DNA of 50,645 bases from an uncultured Treponema sp. (GCA_947167345.1 CAMVHR010000021.1:1-50645); one strand, 5' to 3'. Positions 17,409-25,660 are shown, counted from the first letter of the stretch. The notes: generated from the letters alone by a model not told the origin. Translations and numbers: made by a program.

Positions 17409-19049
17409 ATGCCATTAAATTCTGACACGTCAAAAAAGGCTGATGGTGGGCTTGTTTCGGAAAAATCCATATTCATAAAATTCTTGTCGGCACTCATGTC
17501 AAGCAATTTCGATTTAGCAAAGAATTTAATGGCATCGGGCGTTTCGGTTGATGTTTTAGATGAACAGTGTAGGTCTCCTCTGATGCTTGCTGCCTTTTCC
17601 AATTCCTGTAGTTCCGTACAATTTCTTCTGGAACACGGAGCAGATGTAAATGCCTTTGACAAAAATGGTCAGACACCTCTGATATATTCGGCTTTTAACG
17701 GTTCCAAAGATGCTGCAACTCTCCTCCTTTCCTGCAGGGGCATTGACATCGAGGCAAAGGACATTACTGATTCAACAGCCCTTTACAGAGCCTCTGCAAG
17801 CGGTTCTGTAGATGTTGTAAAGCTTTTGATTGAGCATGGTGCGGACAAAAATGCCGTAAACTGTTTTGGCGAGACACCGTTAGTTCGAAGTATCATAAAC
17901 GGAAACCTCGACATCGCATTTGTCCTTATTGATTCTGGGGCAGATGTGAATCTTTCTGATGGCAAGGTGCGAACACCCTTGTTTGCGGCTGCAACTCATG
18001 ATCGAGTCAACATTGCTCAAAAGCTTTTGTCAGCAGGGGCTGATCCTTGCAAGGCAGATTCTCAGGGGGATACGGCTTTGATTGCTGCTGCAGAAAAAGA
18101 TTCTGTTTCTGTCATTAAAATGTTCCTTAAATTAAATTTGTACTCATCCAACGAAATTGAAAAGGCTGTAATCCGTGCTAGTCTGAAAAACTGTCGTAAA
18201 ACTGTGTCTGTTTTGCTGAAACACAGTAGGGAAAATCAAAAAAGGAACACCTTTGCGGCATTGATTTGTGCATGCCTCAAAGATTGTCAGAATATAATTC
18301 AGGAATGTATGAATTTTGGCTGTGACATAAATGATTCCCTGTATTTTAACATGACGCCTCTCATGATTGCATGCTATTCTGGTGCTGAAAATGCTGCCAC
18401 ACAGCTTGTTATATGCGGTGCTGACGTAAATAAATCTGATAGTGACGGAGTTACTGCCTTAATGTATGCTGCAAGCAAGGGAAATTCCTCTATTGTCATG
18501 CTGCTCATAAGAAACGGAGCTGACAAGGCTGCGGCTGATAAAGAAGGAAAGACTTTTGATGATTACTGTAAAACATTTGATTCAAGGACTTTTTCAGAGA
18601 TGGTTATGGACAGGGCAAATGTCATTATTGAAAAGCGAGATGGGGAACATTATGATCAGATACCTGTGGAGCAAAAGTCTTTTATTGAAAGCTTTTCATG
18701 GTACAGGCAGAAGTATTTTGAGCGTTTTCCAGACATGCAGAACGTTGACATCTATAGGGATGCAGGACTTACAAAGCAGACTTTTTCTAAAATCATTAGT
18801 AAAAGGAAATCTGATTATAGACCCAAAAAGGAGACTGTCATTTCCCTTGCCGTTGGAATGAAGCTTTCTAAGAATGAAGCTGAGGATTTTCTTAGGAGTG
18901 CAGGGTATGTACTCTCAAAGTCCGATAATACTGACCTGCTGATAAAGCGGCTGCTTTCATCTGAAAACTATGATATTTTTGACTGGAATAATCGAATTTA
19001 TGAAAGCACTGGCAAGATATTCTTTAAGTCTATAATTGCAGATGAATAG
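17409..19049 (+). CDS. Ankyrin-repeat protein with a C-terminal HTH-like module
   Basis: 546 residues and no signal peptide, so probably cytoplasmic. About 10-12 ankyrin repeats fill residues 45-390 (for example SPLMLAAFSNSCSSVQFLLE, TPLIYSAFNGSKDAATLLL, TALMYAASKGNSSIVMLLI). The last 130 residues are different: SFIESFSWYRQKYFERF, VDIYRDAGLTKQTFSKIISKR, PKKETVISLAVGMKLSKNEAEDFLRSAGYVLSKS and YDIFDWNNRIYESTGKI. That module recurs at the C-termini of many bacterial proteins and looks like a non-canonical XRE-type helix-turn-helix. AGGAGG precedes the ATG. The fusion suggests an ankyrin sensor tied to DNA or partner binding; this role is inference. Confidence 0.75.
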   Translation: MPLNSDTSKKADGGLVSEKSIFIKFLSALMSSNFDLAKNLMASGVSVDVLDEQCRSPLMLAAFSNSCSSVQFLLEHGADVNAFDKNGQTPLIYSAFNGSKDAATLLLSCRGIDIEAKDITDSTALYRASASGSVDVVKLLIEHGADKNAVNCFGETPLVRSIINGNLDIAFVLIDSGADVNLSDGKVRTPLFAAATHDRVNIAQKLLSAGADPCKADSQGDTALIAAAEKDSVSVIKMFLKLNLYSSNEIEKAVIRASLKNCRKTVSVLLKHSRENQKRNTFAALICACLKDCQNIIQECMNFGCDINDSLYFNMTPLMIACYSGAENAATQLVICGADVNKSDSDGVTALMYAASKGNSSIVMLLIRNGADKAAADKEGKTFDDYCKTFDSRTFSEMVMDRANVIIEKRDGEHYDQIPVEQKSFIESFSWYRQKYFERFPDMQNVDIYRDAGLTKQTFSKIISKRKSDYRPKKETVISLAVGMKLSKNEAEDFLRSAGYVLSKSDNTDLLIKRLLSSENYDIFDWNNRIYESTGKIFFKSIIADE

Positions 19050-19062
19050 AGGTTACGTAGAG

Positions 19063-19371
19063 TCACAAAAACTCTTTCATGCCTGTTATGACTTTGTCCA
19101 GAAAAGCTGCTTGCCTTTCGTCCGAGTTCATGACGGCATCTGCCAGTTTCTGCCGTGAAGGGGAGCTTTGTGAAAACAGAAGGCTATCTGTTGTTGTGTT
19201 GAGTGTCAGTGCCAAATCTACAAGGACTTGAAGGCTTAGCTTTGTTGCACCTGTTTCTATGTGACTCATGTGCGTAGGCGATATGTTCACCTTTTCTGCA
19301 AGCTGCTCTTGTGAGAGTTTCCGTAATTTTCTGTATTTCTTTATTCTCTGACCTATCTCTAAGTAATCCAT
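19063..19371 (-). CDS. XRE-family HTH transcriptional regulator
   Basis: 102 residues. An N-terminal Cro/CI helix-turn-helix (about residues 8-62: IGQRIKKYRKLRKLSQEQLAEKVNISPTHMSHIETG...SLQVLVDLALTLNTT) and a short C-terminal part. It probably represses nearby or its own transcription. The start at MDYLEIG was chosen from domain boundaries; the upstream in-frame extension to 19476 is hydrophobic and untypical. It is divergent from the accessory genes that begin at 19568, with two inverted repeats in between, so regulation of that island is plausible. Confidence 0.8.
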   Translation of the reverse strand: MDYLEIGQRIKKYRKLRKLSQEQLAEKVNISPTHMSHIETGATKLSLQVLVDLALTLNTTTDSLLFSQSSPSRQKLADAVMNSDERQAAFLDKVITGMKEFL

Positions 19372-19488
19372 AATGCCTACAGAGTTAAAATTTACTTGAA
19401 TTCTATAGGCAGCTATGATAATATAACATAAACTGTATAAGCAGTAATTGTAAAAAAAGTGTCCTTCATAGTTCAAAAAATTGAAAAA

Positions 19489-19505
19489 GTCGCCTGTAAG
19501 GCGAC
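19489..19505 (-). terminator. Short GTCGCC hairpin with a T-run on the minus strand
   Basis: A 6-bp stem GTCGCC / GGCGAC with a 5-base loop. Read on the minus strand it is followed by TTTTT, so it could terminate transcription coming from the right or serve as a protein site. No minus-strand gene ends here, which makes it odd. Confidence 0.4.
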
Positions 19506-19525
19506 CAAATTAACAAGAAAGTGGG

Positions 19526-19542
19526 CTATGCTAATTGCATAG
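19526..19542. promoter_or_regulatory. Candidate operator: perfect inverted repeat CTATGC-N5-GCATAG
   Basis: Perfect 6-bp arms around TAATT lie 26 bp upstream of the ATG at 19568 and 155 bp from the divergent XRE gene. Position and symmetry suit a dimeric regulator site, but binding is unproven. Confidence 0.35.
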
Positions 19543-19567
19543 AATAATACGTTTGGAGGTATTGGTT

Positions 19568-19891
19568 ATGAGAAAGATTTTGATTGCGGTTTTGACATTT
19601 GTTTTGGCTGCACATGTATTTGCAGAGGGGGCAAAGCTTGAGTATAGGTACAAGGAATTTGTTGCCTTGAACTGGTCAGATTCAAAGGAATTTGTATCTG
19701 AAAAGTTTCGCTCAATTCATGAAAAAGACTTTATTGAGCGTATTTATAAAGATCCTGAAAACGGTGATCATTACAGGGTCCTGTTTAATATTGGACCAAT
19801 AGCTAAGTATAAATACTTTGCAAAAGGTTGGGACGGTATCAATAAAGATTACATTTACTATGTGACAATTGAGAATATAGGTCGCTTCTAA
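19568..19891 (+). CDS. Small exported protein of unknown function
   Basis: 107 residues with a clear signal peptide (MRKILIAVLTFVLAAHVFA, cleavage after AHVFA). The mature part is small, aromatic and charged (YRYKEFVALNWSDSKEF, IERIYKDPENGDHYRVLF, IYYVTIENIGRF). GGAGG lies upstream of this ATG, whereas an earlier in-frame start at 19535 has no site. No family was recognised. It is first of the rightward genes after the XRE regulator and is followed 38 bp later by a lipoprotein. Confidence 0.6.
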   Translation: MRKILIAVLTFVLAAHVFAEGAKLEYRYKEFVALNWSDSKEFVSEKFRSIHEKDFIERIYKDPENGDHYRVLFNIGPIAKYKYFAKGWDGINKDYIYYVTIENIGRF

Positions 19892-19929
19892 AGAATATAA
19901 TCTAAACCTGCATGGAGAAGTACCGAGTG

Positions 19930-20481
19930 ATGAGATTAAAGAATGATTGCAAGAAATATGCATTGATTGTTCTGCATTTCATATTGTGGCTGTCCATGCT
20001 GTGCCTGTTTTCCCTTACTTCATGCATATCATTCCCGAGTCAAGGGGATTATTCTGGGGTCAGTTACAGTTCTATACCGCATGATTTGGACCGTAAGATT
20101 GTCTCAACGATGTCATGGGTACGGGCACACGAATGCAATATAAACAATATGGACGGAAACAATCCGAATTGCATAGATATGACTCTGCTTTTTAAATTAC
20201 GCTGGGATTATATGTATCCTAATGAAGCGTCTAAGTGTCAGATTGTAAGGAACTATAATTACACCATATTCGGCAAAAAAATCATGCATCATCTTTTTAT
20301 TGTGATTAATTATGGTTCCCAAAAAATACATGTAGAACCATGGGCCAGTAAACCTCAGATGTATTTGATGGAAGATAACTGGTCGAGCAGTAAATACAAT
20401 CCAGCGTACAATATATATGGAGAAACCGATAGGTGGATGAGCGAAGTCGATAGAAGAAAAGCTACGACGCTGTTGAAATAG
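19930..20481 (+). CDS. Lipoprotein with a possible Cys/His papain-like or transglutaminase-like core
   Basis: About 183 residues. A hydrophobic N-terminus ends in a lipobox-like SLTSC (Cys about residue 32). The mature part has NPNCIDMTLLFKLRW, then MHHLFIVINYGSQKIHVEPW. This Cys ... His ... acidic-Trp order resembles the catalytic layout of transglutaminase-like or NlpC-like cysteine enzymes, but with no search it remains a suggestion. The start at 19930 was chosen because GGAGAAG lies upstream; 19912 is an alternative. It lies 38 bp after the small exported protein and just before the SPFH gene. Confidence 0.5.
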   Translation: MRLKNDCKKYALIVLHFILWLSMLCLFSLTSCISFPSQGDYSGVSYSSIPHDLDRKIVSTMSWVRAHECNINNMDGNNPNCIDMTLLFKLRWDYMYPNEASKCQIVRNYNYTIFGKKIMHHLFIVINYGSQKIHVEPWASKPQMYLMEDNWSSSKYNPAYNIYGETDRWMSEVDRRKATTLLK

Positions 20482-20516
20482 CTACGATAAGAACTAAAGA
20501 TTTTATGGAGATAAAT

Positions 20517-22019
20517 ATGTCAGGAAATTTTATGATAGGATTATCAATCATTTCAGTCGTATTGATAGTTTTTTTCTTTATTTCGTATAAAAAAGTTCCA
20601 AAGAATAAAATTGGTATTAGGGTAGGACCTTTTGGGTCTAAAACAGTAACAGGTAAGGCAATTTTTGTCGTACCTTTCCTTCAGCAGATTGATTATATGA
20701 CACTTGAAAACATTCAAGTTGATTTTGTTTCAAGAGATTCTATTCCAACGCAGGATGCTATAAACATCAAGGTTGATGCTGTTGCGAACATTGCAGTGTC
20801 TCAAGAACCTGAAATCATGAAAAAAGCGGCTGCAAAATTTCTTGGATATACAACAGGTGAAATTGCAACTATTGTAACCCCTGTTCTTGAAGGAAACATT
20901 CGAGAAATAATCTCTCAAATAAAGCTAAAGGATTTAATTCAGGGTGACAAAAAGATTCTGGCTGAAAAGGTTGTAGAAAATGTAAAGCCTAATCTCTTTG
21001 ACCTTGGTCTGGAACTAACAACATTCAACATACAGAATTTTAAAGATGATAATGGTGTGATCAATAATCTTGGTATTGAGAATACTGTTGCAATATCAAA
21101 GGATGCTTCTAAAGCAAAAGCTTCTGCTGAAGCTGAAGTTAAAATTGCACAGGCACAGGCTGATAAATCTGCTAATGATGCTCGTGTCGCAGCTGAACTT
21201 GAAATAGCTCAGAAGCAGACTGACCTTGCAATAAAAAAAGCTTCTTTGCAGATTCAGGCTGATACAGAAGCGGCAAAGGCAGAAGCGGCAAAAGGTATTG
21301 AAACTGAAAATCAGCGTAAGGTTCTTGAAATTAAAGCTGCCGAAGCTAACATTGCAAGGCAGGAAAAACAGATAGAGATTCAAGACAAGGCAGTATCTAT
21401 AAAAGAAAAAGCTCTTGATGCAGAAGTAAAGAAAACTGCTGAGGCTGAAAAATTTGCTGCACAACAGAAAGCTGATGCTGAACTTTATTCACGTCAGAAA
21501 AAAGCAGAGGCAGAAGCTTTTGAAATTCAGCGGCAGGCTGAAGCTGAAGCATTTACACGTCAGAAAAAAGCTGAAGCCGAAAAAATTGCGATGGAAAATG
21601 AAGCTGCTGGTAAAAAGGCTCTTGCTGAAGCTGTAAAAGCACAGTGAGAAGCTGAGGCTGCTTCTGTAAAGGCAAAACTTGTTGCAGAAGCTGACGGTAT
21701 GAGGGAAAAAGCCGAGGCATTAAAGGAATATGGAGATGCTGCAAAACAGCAGATGCAGCTTGATGCCTTGAAAGTTTATTTTGAGCAAGTCCCTAAAATA
21801 GCGGAGGCTTCTGGTATGGCTTATCAGAATGTCGAGAAGATTTACATGTATGGGGGAGATTCTTCCAAACTTACCAAAGATATAATGACAAATGTAACGC
21901 AGATTTCAGAAAGTCTTGGTGAGTCTCTTGGTATTGATGTCAAATCTGTCCTTGGTAAATTAATGGAAGGTCAGAAAGGTAAGCAGAAAAAAGATTCCAA
22001 TACAAAACTATCAGATTAA
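20517..22019 (+). pseudogene. Flotillin-like SPFH/band-7 protein gene interrupted by in-frame TGA
   Basis: The frame starts at 20517 (GGAG upstream) with one N-terminal membrane helix, then an SPFH domain (KVPKNKIGIRVGPFGSKTVTG, QVDFVSRDSIPTQDAINIKVDAVANI, LEGNIREIISQIKLKDLIQGDKK, LELTTFNIQNFKDDNGVI) and a long Ala/Glu/Lys coiled coil. A TGA at 21645-21647 interrupts it after AEAVKAQ. The same frame continues for 124 codons with the expected flotillin tail (AEADGMREKAEALKEYGDAA, QVPKIAEASG). A single CGA-to-TGA change would explain this. Flotillins scaffold membrane microdomains; the stop removes the C-terminal part involved in oligomerisation. Truncated protein, readthrough or sequencing error are all possible. 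Confidence 0.8.
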
Positions 22020-22044
22020 AATAAAAGAATTTTGGAGGAATGTT

Positions 22045-22956
22045 ATGAGTCATGCTTTTTCTTTTGAAGGTGGAGAATATTTAACTGTTATGGGTGCGAC
22101 ATGGTTTGTTTCTTATTGCTATTATAATCATATAAATAAAGCACATAAAAACTGGAATCTTGTTAAAACGAGTTCTTCAAGAGCTAGTGTGTATGGGCGT
22201 ACAAAAAATTATCATAAATTTTGGTTAACAGAAATTCTAAAGATGGATGATAGTAAATTGAATTCTAATACTATATGTTTAAACGCTTCTGAAACAAAAA
22301 GAATGGCAAAAGAATTGTTGAAATACTGTTCTGAAAACAATGATATTTGGGCTCAAATAAAGCTTGGAGATATGTATCTGGATGGAATTGGCGTAGAAAA
22401 GGATTTAAACAAGGCTGCTGAGTGCTATGAAAAGACCGCATCTCAGGATTGTGAAACAGCACGAAAAAAACTGCTTCGTCTGTATTATCTAATGGGAAAT
22501 AACTATTATTCGAGTAAGGATTATGTAAAAGCTTTTGAGTATTATAAAAAAAGCAGTGAATTAAATAATTTTGATGCACAAATAAAGCTCGGAGACCTGT
22601 ATTGTTCTGGAATTGGTGTAGAAAAGAATTTTAGCAAGGCTGCTGAGTGGTATGAAAAGGCGTCTGGACTGAATAGTGCTATAGCTCATAAGAAACTTTT
22701 TGATATGTATTATCAGATGGGCGAGGATTATTACAAGGAACATAATTTTGAGAAGGCTAAGGAATATTACGAAAAAGCTGCTGAAAATGATAATGCCCAT
22801 GCACAAATCAAGTTGGGGGATATGTATCTTGGAGGTGATGGTGTTGAACAGGATTATGAAAAAGCTTGTAAATGGTTTGAGAAAGCTGCAGAACAAGGGA
22901 ATCATTTTGCAAAGAAAAAACTGCTTTCAATAAAAAGTAGACTAAAGAAAGATTAA
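22045..22956 (+). CDS. Sel1-like repeat protein
   Basis: 303 residues. The N-terminal 90 residues match nothing I know (GGEYLTVMGATWFVSYCYYNHI is a possible single membrane segment). Residues about 95-295 carry Sel1-type TPR repeats: AQIKLGDMYLDGIGVEKDLNKAAECYEKTA, a similar unit near 185, and one near 255 (LGGDGVEQDYEKACKWFEKAAEQG), separated by ordinary TPR-like helices. Sel1 repeats mediate protein-protein contacts. GGAGG lies before the ATG, 26 bp after the flotillin frame, so it is probably cotranscribed with it. Confidence 0.75.
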   Translation: MSHAFSFEGGEYLTVMGATWFVSYCYYNHINKAHKNWNLVKTSSSRASVYGRTKNYHKFWLTEILKMDDSKLNSNTICLNASETKRMAKELLKYCSENNDIWAQIKLGDMYLDGIGVEKDLNKAAECYEKTASQDCETARKKLLRLYYLMGNNYYSSKDYVKAFEYYKKSSELNNFDAQIKLGDLYCSGIGVEKNFSKAAEWYEKASGLNSAIAHKKLFDMYYQMGEDYYKEHNFEKAKEYYEKAAENDNAHAQIKLGDMYLGGDGVEQDYEKACKWFEKAAEQGNHFAKKKLLSIKSRLKKD

Positions 22957-22978
22957 ATTTTATATAAGCGAGGTAAAT

Positions 22979-23041
22979 ATGCAAGATTATATTCTGTTTA
23001 ATTCCAAAGATAAGTCTGCACGAGATGCCTTAAATAAATAA
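22979..23041 (+). CDS. 20-residue ORF coupled to the YoeB-like toxin, possible antitoxin remnant
   Basis: An ATG at 22979 with a GCGAGG site opens a 20-codon frame (MQDYILFNSKDKSARDALNK) whose TAA overlaps the next ATG by one base (TAATG at 23039-23043). This occupies the place where the antitoxin gene normally sits in a YefM/YoeB pair. It is far too short to be a full antitoxin. It may be a remnant or a leader peptide that couples translation. Confidence 0.4.
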   Translation: MQDYILFNSKDKSARDALNK

Positions 23042-23055
23042 TGAGAGGTTATATT

Positions 23056-23391
23056 GTGAAATATACTGTATTTGATATAAAAGGATTCCATGATTATAGA
23101 AGATGGCTTAAAGATGACAAGTCAAAATATGAAAAGATAAATGATTTGATTCAATCTATTCAAAGAGATGGTCCTTTAAAAGGAAAGGGAAAGCCGGAAG
23201 TTTTAAAAGGCTCTTATAAAGGTAATTATTCAAGACGCATTGATGATAAAAATCGTCTGATATACCAATATTACGAGGATAAAAAAACTGGTGATAGTAA
23301 TACTTTGATTTTGGGATGCAAGGAACACTATTCTGGTTCAGAAAATACAGAAAAACAAAAATGCCTTGCTATACTTAACGTACTTGAATAA
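23056..23391 (+). CDS. YoeB/Txe-family mRNA endonuclease toxin
   Basis: About 111 residues. YoeB toxins are RelE-fold ribosome-dependent mRNA nucleases. The signatures are present: DYRRWLKDDKSKYEKINDLIQSI, GKGKPEVLKG (catalytic-region Glu), YSRRIDDKNRLIYQ (Arg) and CKEHY (His-Tyr). A tail of about 20 residues after CKEHY extends beyond the usual end. The start is either ATG 23041, coupled to the mini-ORF, or GTG 23056, preferred because GAGAGG lies at proper distance and the protein then begins VKYTVFD like relatives. No full-length antitoxin is adjacent; the next gene (188 residues) does not look like YefM. Confidence 0.75.
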   Translation: MKYTVFDIKGFHDYRRWLKDDKSKYEKINDLIQSIQRDGPLKGKGKPEVLKGSYKGNYSRRIDDKNRLIYQYYEDKKTGDSNTLILGCKEHYSGSENTEKQKCLAILNVLE

Positions 23392-23408
23392 ATTTAGGAG
23401 TTGCATAA

Positions 23409-23975
23409 ATGAATAATGAAGAAATATTAAAAGAATACAGAAAAGAATTGAATGGAAAGTATGATGATTATATGGGCATCTTTAATGAATGGGGCACGGA
23501 TTTTTTTGATGAAAAACATATATTTGTAAGGGAGAAATTGCATTTAATGGCAATGGATTGCATAAATAAGATTTTGCCACCGGAATTAAAAATTTTTGTA
23601 AGAAATCTTTGTTCTAATCATCTAGGCTATCCAGATGAGGTTATTTTTTATAAGTTATTTGGAAATAATCCTGAAATTGGTAAAAAGGTAACTAAGGAAG
23701 ATTTTGAAAAGAATGGTGTTGATTCTAAAAAAATTGAAGAATTGATTGAAATGTGGGGACTCGAAGGAAATCTTGTCGGAAAGGAAACAGTAGATGGTAA
23801 AGAATATTTTATTCTTGAAGATTTATGTGAAAGGCAAAATTTTACGTCCGAAGAAGAACTTGAACGACTTGAAGCATCTGTAAAATTAAAGGAAGCGATT
23901 TTTCAAAAGACTAATATGAACTATGATGAACGTGTGGAATATGTAAACTACATAAAAACATTATTAGGCAGGTAG
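23409..23975 (+). CDS. Hypothetical protein, acidic and helical
   Basis: 188 residues, charged, without signal peptide or membrane helix. It contains FNEWGTDFFDEKHIFVREKLHLMAMDCINKILPPELKIF and a C-terminal helical part (TSEEELERLEASVKLKEAIFQ, YDERVEYVNYIKTLLGR). No family recognised. AGGAG lies before the ATG, 17 bp after the YoeB-like toxin, so the two are probably cotranscribed. Its place could mean a non-standard antitoxin, but nothing in the sequence shows this. Confidence 0.6.
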   Translation: MNNEEILKEYRKELNGKYDDYMGIFNEWGTDFFDEKHIFVREKLHLMAMDCINKILPPELKIFVRNLCSNHLGYPDEVIFYKLFGNNPEIGKKVTKEDFEKNGVDSKKIEELIEMWGLEGNLVGKETVDGKEYFILEDLCERQNFTSEEELERLEASVKLKEAIFQKTNMNYDERVEYVNYIKTLLGR

Positions 23976-24049
23976 TTTAAGATAATTAGTCGGAAAAAAA
24001 GTTCTGTAGATATCGTTGCTAGTACTGTATAATACTTTTGGAGGTGCAG

Positions 24050-25021
24050 ATGAAGATAGAAATGGGTGAATCTCTTATGCAGTCATATCTGAAATATGAG
24101 AAAGGCAGTTTGATAACGCAGACAAACTGGAAGACATCATCCTCATGGACAATTGAAAATGATAGCTATGAAAAGGTTGAATATGTCTTTAATAAGATTC
24201 AAACCCATAAAGACTTCTCCGATGTGTTCAAGAAAAGTTCCTTAGAGCAGGTTCTGAAACAGGCAGAGATCGATGTCGTTGGAATTGACAAAGGTAAAGT
24301 TTATTTTGTTGAGGTTGCATTTCACGAGAACGGTCTGCAATATGGTGGCAGACTCGAAACAAAAGACAGGGTTTGTAAAAAACTTCTTAGAGCATACTTA
24401 ATTGGTCTTTCCTATTTTCCAGAATACAGCTATGAGATAATCTTTGCGTCTCCTAAAGTGAATAAGGCAACGGATGATACCATACGTGATTATTTTTTTG
24501 TATTGAACAGTGATTTCTCAGATGATGAAAAGGTAAAATTTGAATATATTGCAAATGATGAGTTCAAGAAAAAAGTCTTGATACCAACGCTAATCTCGTC
24601 TTCCGCAGATGCCGATACATCGGAGCTTTTCTTGAGAAGTGCAAAGCTTCTGGATATATTTAATCTACTGAAATTTGATGATGATACTCTATCTTTCTTG
24701 CCTGTGAGCGATATATCTGAGCTGTCAGATGCTTCAAAAGAAACTCTGCAAAATTCTGTATCTCCTACACCTCAAAACTATACAGGGAATACAGTAATTG
24801 AATTCAGGCCTGCTAGTGAAGGTCAGTTTAGGCGATTGCTTCTTCTGAAGAAGTGTGCTAGACGAACTTGGGTTTATAAAGACGGAAAGACAAGAACTGA
24901 AGTTTGGGATGCCCATAATTTTACGGAATCATCTAATTTAAAAGGAAATATTCAGTCAACAAATCATTGGCGGAGTAGAAAAGAAACTGGATTGGTAAAA
25001 GTAATACTTGAAATTCTATAG
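24050..25021 (+). CDS. Putative PD-(D/E)XK nuclease-fold protein
   Basis: 323 residues, no signal peptide. The N-terminal half has MGESLMQSYLKYEKGSLITQTNWK, then EIDVVGIDKGKVYFVEVAFHENGL, an Asp...Glu-x-Val layout like the core of PD-(D/E)XK nucleases (the usual Lys is not evident), then ETKDRVCKKLLRAYLIGLSYF and EIIFASPKVN. The C-terminal 70 residues (FRRLLLLKKCARRTWVYKDGK onward) form a second basic module. This resembles a widespread family of uncharacterised nuclease-like proteins I remember without a name. The start at 24050 follows GGAGG; a TATAAT at 24028-24033 suggests its own promoter. Confidence 0.55.
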   Translation: MKIEMGESLMQSYLKYEKGSLITQTNWKTSSSWTIENDSYEKVEYVFNKIQTHKDFSDVFKKSSLEQVLKQAEIDVVGIDKGKVYFVEVAFHENGLQYGGRLETKDRVCKKLLRAYLIGLSYFPEYSYEIIFASPKVNKATDDTIRDYFFVLNSDFSDDEKVKFEYIANDEFKKKVLIPTLISSSADADTSELFLRSAKLLDIFNLLKFDDDTLSFLPVSDISELSDASKETLQNSVSPTPQNYTGNTVIEFRPASEGQFRRLLLLKKCARRTWVYKDGKTRTEVWDAHNFTESSNLKGNIQSTNHWRSRKETGLVKVILEIL

Positions 25022-25067
25022 ATAATGGACTTGTCTAGGTCGCAAAAATGGAAAATAGAATGCAATA

Positions 25068-25463
25068 ATGGATTACAGGCAAATCAATAAATCTGTCATG
25101 CATAACACGATTGAGTTATGCGAAAAATTAAATTTTCTAAGGAACTCAATAGAGACTTCAATTAGTAAGGAATATGTAGTATATCAAGATGAAAAAGTTG
25201 AGGTGAAATCATTAGTACCAAATAAAGATATGAAAATCATTGTATCAAAGGAACGTACTTTTGAAGCTGCAGGAAAATATAAAGACAGAAAGGTCTGCTG
25301 CCTTGATTTTGCAAATAATTATAGCGTTGGCGGTTCTCCTTGGTATGCTAGTGCACAGGAAGAATCAATGTGCAGAATATCAACTCTTTATCCATGCATA
25401 AATGCCAGAAGAAAAGAGTTTTATGAAAAGCATATTCAGGAATGCGAGGCAAACGGTGTGTAA
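25068..25463 (+). pseudogene. Truncated microbial PARG-like (TIGR02452/DUF2263) protein
   Basis: 131 residues with VCCLDFANNYSVGGSPWYASAQEESMCRISTLYPCI, which corresponds to the macro-like catalytic signature of microbial poly(ADP-ribose) glycohydrolase-type proteins (usually NFAS..NPGGG..GA.AQEE.LCR.S.LY). Relatives are about twice this length. Here the frame stops soon after STLYPCINARRKEFYEKHIQECEANGV, and the following 280 bp are palindromes and tandem repeats. The glycine run is also degraded (SVGGSP rather than NPGGG). Most likely the 3' half was lost and replaced by the repeat cluster. No clear ribosome site. Confidence 0.65.
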
Positions 25464-25484
25464 TGCTTTTTGTTTCTATACACT

Positions 25485-25620
25485 CCACGAAACGTTTCAT
25501 ATTACGCCACGATTCGTGGACATACATGTTATGAAACGTTTCCATACATTCCACAGTTCGTGGCATATTACTAAACGAATCATTTCGTATTACTCCACGA
25601 AAAATTTCATAATACGAAAC
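25485..25620. repeat. Cluster of short palindromes (CCACGA / GAAACGTTTC vocabulary)
   Basis: Within 136 bp: GAAACGTTTC occurs twice as a perfect palindrome (25489-25498, 25533-25542); CCACGATTCGTGG (25507-25519) and CCACAGTTCGTGG (25551-25563) are near-perfect palindromes; ACGAATCATTTCGT (25575-25588) is another; CCACGA recurs at 25485 and 25595. No convincing coding frame. It lies between the truncated PARG-like gene and the DUF4143 ATPase. Confidence 0.75.
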
Positions 25621-25660
25621 GGTTTGCATACTGTTAAGGATTTGTGTTGTAAGGCTAGAA

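Noticed and set aside
20517..22019. TGA read as selenocysteine or tryptophan in the flotillin gene
   Set aside because: Flotillins have no selenocysteine at this place, and TGA ends several neighbouring genes (sbcD, holB, atoC) normally.
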